Below the pieces are notes generated by a model. That model searched no databases, was not told the DNA's origin, and saw only the letters and a program-made list of their open reading frames with translations. The position numbers and the translations under genes are program-made. DNA of 64,000 nucleotides from Rostratula benghalensis (lineage: Eukaryota; Chordata; Aves; Charadriiformes; Rostratulidae), in NCBI GenBank assembly GCA_013399305.1, contig VXAI01000481.1:109187-173186 (forward strand), read 5' to 3'. Below, one piece after another: positions 53,401 through 60,248 of the stretch; position 1 is the stretch's first letter, and every line of letters starts with the position of its first letter.

Positions 53401-56400
53401 AGCTATAATGATTTATAGCACATGAAACTCTATCTTACCATGAACTCATGACTTTGCCTGATTGAAGATTCATTTCTGTCTGGAACGTAAATATTAAGAA
53501 AAATAGGCTATTTTAAAGAGCGTCAGCTAGTCCACTCCTGAACTTCCACTGAGACTTGAGGAGAAAATTAAATCTGAAGAATTCAGTTCGGAGCTTCCAA
53601 AAAGTTCAGCTCCAGTTCTGGGATAACAGGTGAACTCCTTCATGTTGGGAGTTTTTAGCAGTATTCACAATCACAACACCTAAAGCATGTCAGGTATTCT
53701 AAATGGTCAGTTGTTCAGTTGTGCCACCAAATGACTCAGTGGTCAGCCCCTAAAAGGACATACATTATAATGCCATGGGTTTATAAGGGAGGAATAACAC
53801 CGCAATGCACCCGAGTGATGTACTAGTAATTCTGCAAACGACGCTTGGAGAAGCTACTCACATTTACCTCTTGCGAGCACAGATCAAATGACCTCTTTAA
53901 AAATCACTGACTCTCGGAAGAGCTACGCACCCTTCCCTTTGCAGCCAACTGCTTTAAGAGTTGAAAGCACAGGCCTGGGAGTCATGATTCCTCGATGCTC
54001 TTCCTGAATCTGACACAAATGCACAATTAAACCACTTAGCTTTTCTTTATCTCTGCTGGTTCCCTTGCACAACAATGACACTCCTTCTCAGCAAGCTCTT
54101 GCAACTATTAGGTAATAGATGTTCCTGTAGAGTCATACAAAAGCTTGCAAATTAAAAGACAAAACAGAGCTATGTGTATATGAGTATGTAAATAGCAAGA
54201 ACAGAGGCTACAATTTATACGCAAAGAAGATCTGTAAGGATATCCTACAGGCCTAAGGTACAGAGGAAGCTGCTTAGCTAGCTCTTTGCTGTAATATCTA
54301 CCCTCCATGTGGTGGTAGGGCCTGGTTTTTACAGAGGTAAGAAGGCTGTGAAGCTCCCTGCACAGGTGAGATGTGTTTCTGTGGGAAGGCATTTTGTCTT
54401 TGAGCTGTCTCATGGTAAGAGCACAGAAAGTCAAGGGAGACCGTTTCGGTAAGGACACGGCAGCAGAAGTGGTTTTCTCCTGACCAGGCAATTGTGCTGT
54501 GTAGAGGAGTGGACGTTCCTCAGGCCTGGAAGATGAAGGCAATGAGAACATCAGCACACCCACTGGCTGGCCACAGACTGGCCATGCAGAAACGGAAGCT
54601 TCCCTGGTGTCCCCCAGGTGGAGTTTCTAACCCTGCTTGCACTGGGCTCGCTAAAAGAAGGCCTCTCTTCTTGGTCAGGTTTTCTTCAACATCTTGCCTC
54701 TGAAGAAGCAGGGGAAGCTGGCCTCTATTAGCTCCTGCTCAAGCAGAAAGGACATAAGCTGTCCTTGGCCTACAGGACTGGAGGGCAACATCCAAACACT
54801 GCAGGTCATGGAGACATTTATCCCTCACATGGAGGATGCAGTGGGTGAGCACCTTCGCCCTCAGATATCTCCAGACTCCATGACGACACCCGTATACTGC
54901 GATGATGCCCCCGTCTCTCAAGAGACACAGGCACCAAAGATAGCGAGAGGGAGCGGCTGTCCCTGTGTTTGAAGGTGATCAGTCATGTTACCTTCTCAAT
55001 CTGAGAGGAAGAGATAATGCTGGCACAAGGACAGCAAACAGCTGCACGAGCAACACTGGTATCACTCAGAAAAAGAGACATTAAGAAAGGCAAGAAGAGT
55101 GGAATTCCATCACTTGTGACTTGAAGCCTGAATGCACCCCATTAATATTTTGGGGATAAGGCCTTGGGGCTTTTTTTTCCTCCTTGTTTTTTTCAGACCG
55201 TGGCTGGAGGAGAATGCCCCATGGACTCCAATGCTTCTTATGGACTGCCCCATGGACTCTGATGACCCAGAGATGTAAATCTCAGGGGAAGAGGGTCATC
55301 ACTCCCAGTTAAGGGAAGACACCCAGTTACACAGTCAGGTAAGGATAAAATTGAAGGGGAAATCTTTGTCCATGAGCCAGCTGCACCGTGCAGCTGGACA
55401 CAGAAATGTTTCTGAGGAGCCTGAGCAAAACAGTTCTTCACGTGGACATTCCACGTCCAAGTAAAACCCCGTCTTGCTTGCCTGCCTAGCTCCGTCAAAC
55501 ATATGGTTGTTAAATATGTATTAAAAGGCAGCAGTGACAACACGGTGGTTTGTTCTTTGAGAAGGGAGAGGCTGGCTGGCTTCTCACAGGCAGGATGGCA
55601 TTGCATCTGCCGCTCCGAGCTGTCTCCCCGGTGGGTTTGCTCTCTGATGTGATGATGATTTAGCAGCACAGAGAGGCTGGGGCTGGCTCCTGGCGTGTAT
55701 TTGGCTGACTCCCCTCATTAGAGTGGAATTCTTCCCAATTTACAGTGACAAGTAACCAGCTTAGTGCTTTTACCTTTGTTGGCAATTTAAAAATAATTGT
55801 GTTTGTGTTTTATAATTCCACTTGTTCCCCGGGAGATGACTTTCTGGAACAGGTACTTGATGTTAAATGGAGCTCAGTGGACTTCCCTCTTACAGGGTGA
55901 CATCCTGAGAGGGCAAGTGGGGCTTTACAGGACACTGAACTACCCTGGAGTTTCTCTCTCATGTTTTTATCCAGTTCCCTCTGTTTTGTGCTGCATTGTT
56001 GAGGCAGACCCTAGTTAGTGGCAGGACATATGGTGCTTCTCATTCCCCATGGGTAGCCTCAGTCCTGCACATTTGTTTTGACCACTTGGTTGTCTGGGAA
56101 AGAGAAGAATACACTTACAACTCACTCACAGGGATAAGTTACAGCCCCATGCTCTACTGCTTTCCCTGTCTGCGTGATATGCCTTTCCCTTCATGCAAGG
56201 AGCTCTCAAGATGGCATCATAACGATTTTGCATTCTCCCAACACAAAAAGAGCATCCCACTGCTTCTGGAAAGATGGGATGTGCATGTGAGGGACCAGAA
56301 CTTCGTCCCACCCATGCAATAAGACTAGCAGACCGAGCAGAGCTTGTTTCTGCAGCAGGCAATTGCAGTGGCACTGGATGTGGTACTGGAAGGTTGTTTT

Positions 56401-59400
56401 TTTAGCTTTTGGAAATTCTTTGTATTACTGAGCTAATTGCTGGGAAGTTCAGAATTCAGATTGCTGGGGTTTGGGGGGTTTTTTTATTTATTTGGTTGTT
56501 GGGGTTTTTTTGTTTTTGTTTTGGTTTTTTTTGAGGGGGTGTGGGGGTTGAAAGAAACAAATCTTAAACCTCCCAATCCACACTCTTTGCTTTCAGGCTT
56601 AGCAAAAACAAATGGACAAACAAATAAAAAAGATTAAGCTGTGCTCAGGAAATTCCAAACTTGGAACAAGAACGAGGGTCTTCAAAGTCTGGCAAATGCA
56701 TGGATGGAGGCATGATTTGCAAGCATTGGTTCCAGTACCTGTAGCAGGGGAATTCCACAGCCTCACTTTCTGGCTGTCCTTCTTCCCTCACTATCACTTT
56801 GGCAAGGTACCAGCCACTGCTTCCTCCTTTGCCATCATGCCCTATCCTCACCCTCCTCACCTGCTTCAGCGTTACTGCTTCAACAAAGAATTCATCAGCC
56901 TTTGAGAAGGGAAAGAAAAAAAAGGTAAGGCAATATTTCTTCCTAAAAACAAACCAACAAGCAGAATTTATTATTGCAATCAATCCAACACCATCAGCAT
57001 GCTGCAAGATAATTCACAAGATGAAGGAGAAAGTATGAATTAATTTACCAAGGAATGAAAGCCTGAATTTTTGTGCTTAGATGTATAACAGTAGATTTAC
57101 AAATATACGATCAGCCAGCATTTTAAATCTCCCACATCATTGCATGCCCTCCACAACTGTGAAAAAGAAAAATAATTTGATTATTAAGAAGCTCACACAG
57201 AGAGGCAGGAAATCCAAGTTCAATCCCCTGCTCGGATATCAGCTTTCTGGGAAACCTGGGCCAGGTCATTTCAGACCACATCCACAGAGGTATTTAGAGG
57301 TACAGTTCAAAACCATTTATCCACATTAAATTCGGACAGCCTGGGCTACTAAACACATTTTAAGTCCGGTCATCTCCTGGCATGCAAATGTCAGGCTGCA
57401 CAGGGGTACTTTCACCTGTTCCATGAGTACACGCGGATGTTGGTGCAAACCTAACCCAGCAGCCAAATATCCTTAATACCCCACGAGACACGAATTTTAT
57501 GTCTTTCCTTTCTGGTTTGTTTTTTTTTTTTGAGCCTGAAAAAAGGCTCAAATCACCAACCTCTAGATAAGGCTGAGAGGCGTCCCTTCAGGACCAGAGC
57601 TCTGTTACCCAAGAACGTAATGGGAGCTGTAGTTCCCAGTGGCTGAAGATGTGTTTTAAAGTAGATATTTTAAAGAGAGATGTTTTAAAACAGTGAGTTA
57701 CTCCTCTGGGAATCAGGCCAGACAAGCATCTATGGTACAAGTTGTTGAGATCCCATCTTTGGAGGTATTCAAGACCAGGTTGGAAGGTGCTTTGAGCAAC
57801 TGGGTCTAGTGGGAGGTGTTCCCACCCAAGGCAGAGGGCTTGGAACTGGATGATCTTTAAGGTCCCTTCCAACCCAAACCATTCCATAATTCTATGTACA
57901 GCCAGATGTGCATATGGTAAATACCATGTGTAAACACACAGCATAACTGAAGTATATACCACAACAAACAGACATGACTGCTGTAGTTGCCATCTGGCCA
58001 AGATACCTCTCCAGGTAAGAAAACGCTAATTCTTCATCTCCCAAAAACCCGTGAAACACATATGGTGGTAGCATATATCCAGTTACCTCCCAGAATGCAT
58101 GGTGGCAAGGCAATATTTACTTAAATATTTAAATTTATTAAGACAATCTAATTTTTTTCCATCATTCAGGACTCCAAGCTGGCCTTTAATATAAAAACAA
58201 CTAAACACATTATGACTGTTTTAAGTGTTAATGATGTGCTTTACTCACTTGAACAAGTGGAACTAACATACTCAAAACTGCTGAATTGGGATTTTAAAGT
58301 ACCAATAACTTAGAGTCAGGCTAAATCAATGAAGTCCAATTCTTTAGGTCTGATGTTCATCTTACATATTAATGACTGATATAAACTAATGAGTAAGTAA
58401 CTAACTGGAACCATAGCAGGGCAAACACCTAATTTAGCGGCATCTTTAAATTTTACCTTCTCCACGGGCTGTTAGTTTTCATCTGCAAGCAAACTTTTCA
58501 AGTTAAATTGCTAATCAAGGTGCTATTGGTTTAAGTGGCTGTAGATTAGAGCCTGCACTGACTTAGCTACATTTCTTTTTAACAGAGTATCTGAGTTAAA
58601 CAGTGTAGATATACCCATTCAGTCTCTTGAATATATGAGGCACAAGTTTGTCAGGAGCAATCGTTAAATAGCTTTCAAGTCAGCTTTCAGTTCCTCAAGC
58701 CCAAAGAGCAGTTTTCCACTAACAGGTTGCAGCTTGGCTTAAATCATTTGGATATTGTTAACTACATCACAGAATCAAATAATCACAGAATATCAGGAAA
58801 TGGAAGGGACCTTGAAAGCTCATCCAGTTCAATCCCCCTGCTGGAGCAGGAACACCCAGAGCAGGTCACACAGGCACGCGTCCAGGTGGGTTTTGAATGT
58901 CTCCAGAGAAGGAGACTCCACATCCTCTCTGTCTCAGCCTGTCCCAGTCTTCTGTTACCCTCACCATGAAGAAGTTTTTCCTCATATTTGAGTGGAACCT
59001 CCATTGAAACAGTCTTCAAACCGAAAACAAAACATAACTCTTTTCCCACTGTTTTGACGAAACTAGAGTTCGCCCAATGACACAATGGTGCTCTTTACAG
59101 CTTGGATCTATCTCTTAAAAATAAAATTTAAAAAAAAATCTAAAATGTAAGTGCATGGGCAAAACCACTATTTTTGCAATGTCCACATCTGCTAACATTT
59201 ATATTCATAAGCAGAATGAACTCTTACATTATGTAAAAGCCATGTGTTTCCACCAACAAGTCTGACAGGCACAAGAAAACCATGATGAAAGTTCTTTTAA
59301 AGTCTAAAAAAGTCAACGTTTCAGTGAAGAACTGGAAATTCTGGAAGCTCAAAGGCAAATACAATGTGTTAATACATATTTCAGAAGCCTAAATTCAATG

Positions 59401-60213
59401 GTCAATTTTGAAAATGTGACCTTTTATCCTCACTTTCTTTCCATTCCAAGTGTTCCAATCAAATAATGACAAAAAAAAAAAAAAAAAAGAGGGGAAATCT
59501 GCAGAGTTCTGGTATCAGATTCTCAAATTCTCCTCCAGGAGATACTGATTACATTTTACCACTCTAAGTTGGACCCTAGAGATCCAAAATGTGCCTCATA
59601 ATTGAATACATATTAAGTAGGGTGACCCCGTAGATCAGATCAACACATTATTTTCTTGTTAATGCTGCAAGGTCTTTATCTACAGTTTGACCTCTCTATT
59701 ACCTCCAGCTTTCCAGGGAAAATGCCGTGTCTTCAGCCAAGGCCATTTCCACCCCCGTTATCCCAGACATGCCCATACAAAAACATATTGAAAATAAGAC
59801 ACAAAAACTGAATACAGCATGATTGAAGGGAGTTTGAAGAAAGAGAGGAAACACATTAAGCTTTTGGTACCGATTTTCACATTAAATAAGATGCTTTTTC
59901 TTTGCCCCATAAGCCAAAATTTTTGCCATAGGATGTAGGAGGAAAGATTTCCTCTTGTTCTTGGAGAATGGACAGACTTTCTGGAAGCCTCCCCCAATTT
60001 GAAGGCACAATTTCAACAGTCAATACTTGGCTGGGGAGCAAACCAGGAGACTCTTTCTGAACAGACTGGTGTCAAGCAAGACCACTCTAACCCTCACCTA
60101 GACCTCTCCAACCGCAACCTCTTATGAGGCTCTGTGGATGTGATTTATTTCTCCCTGATGCCCTAGCCCAAATTGGCAATGAAATCAGCCACATTTACAA
60201 ATATACATCTCAA

Positions 60214-60248
<35 letters not shown>

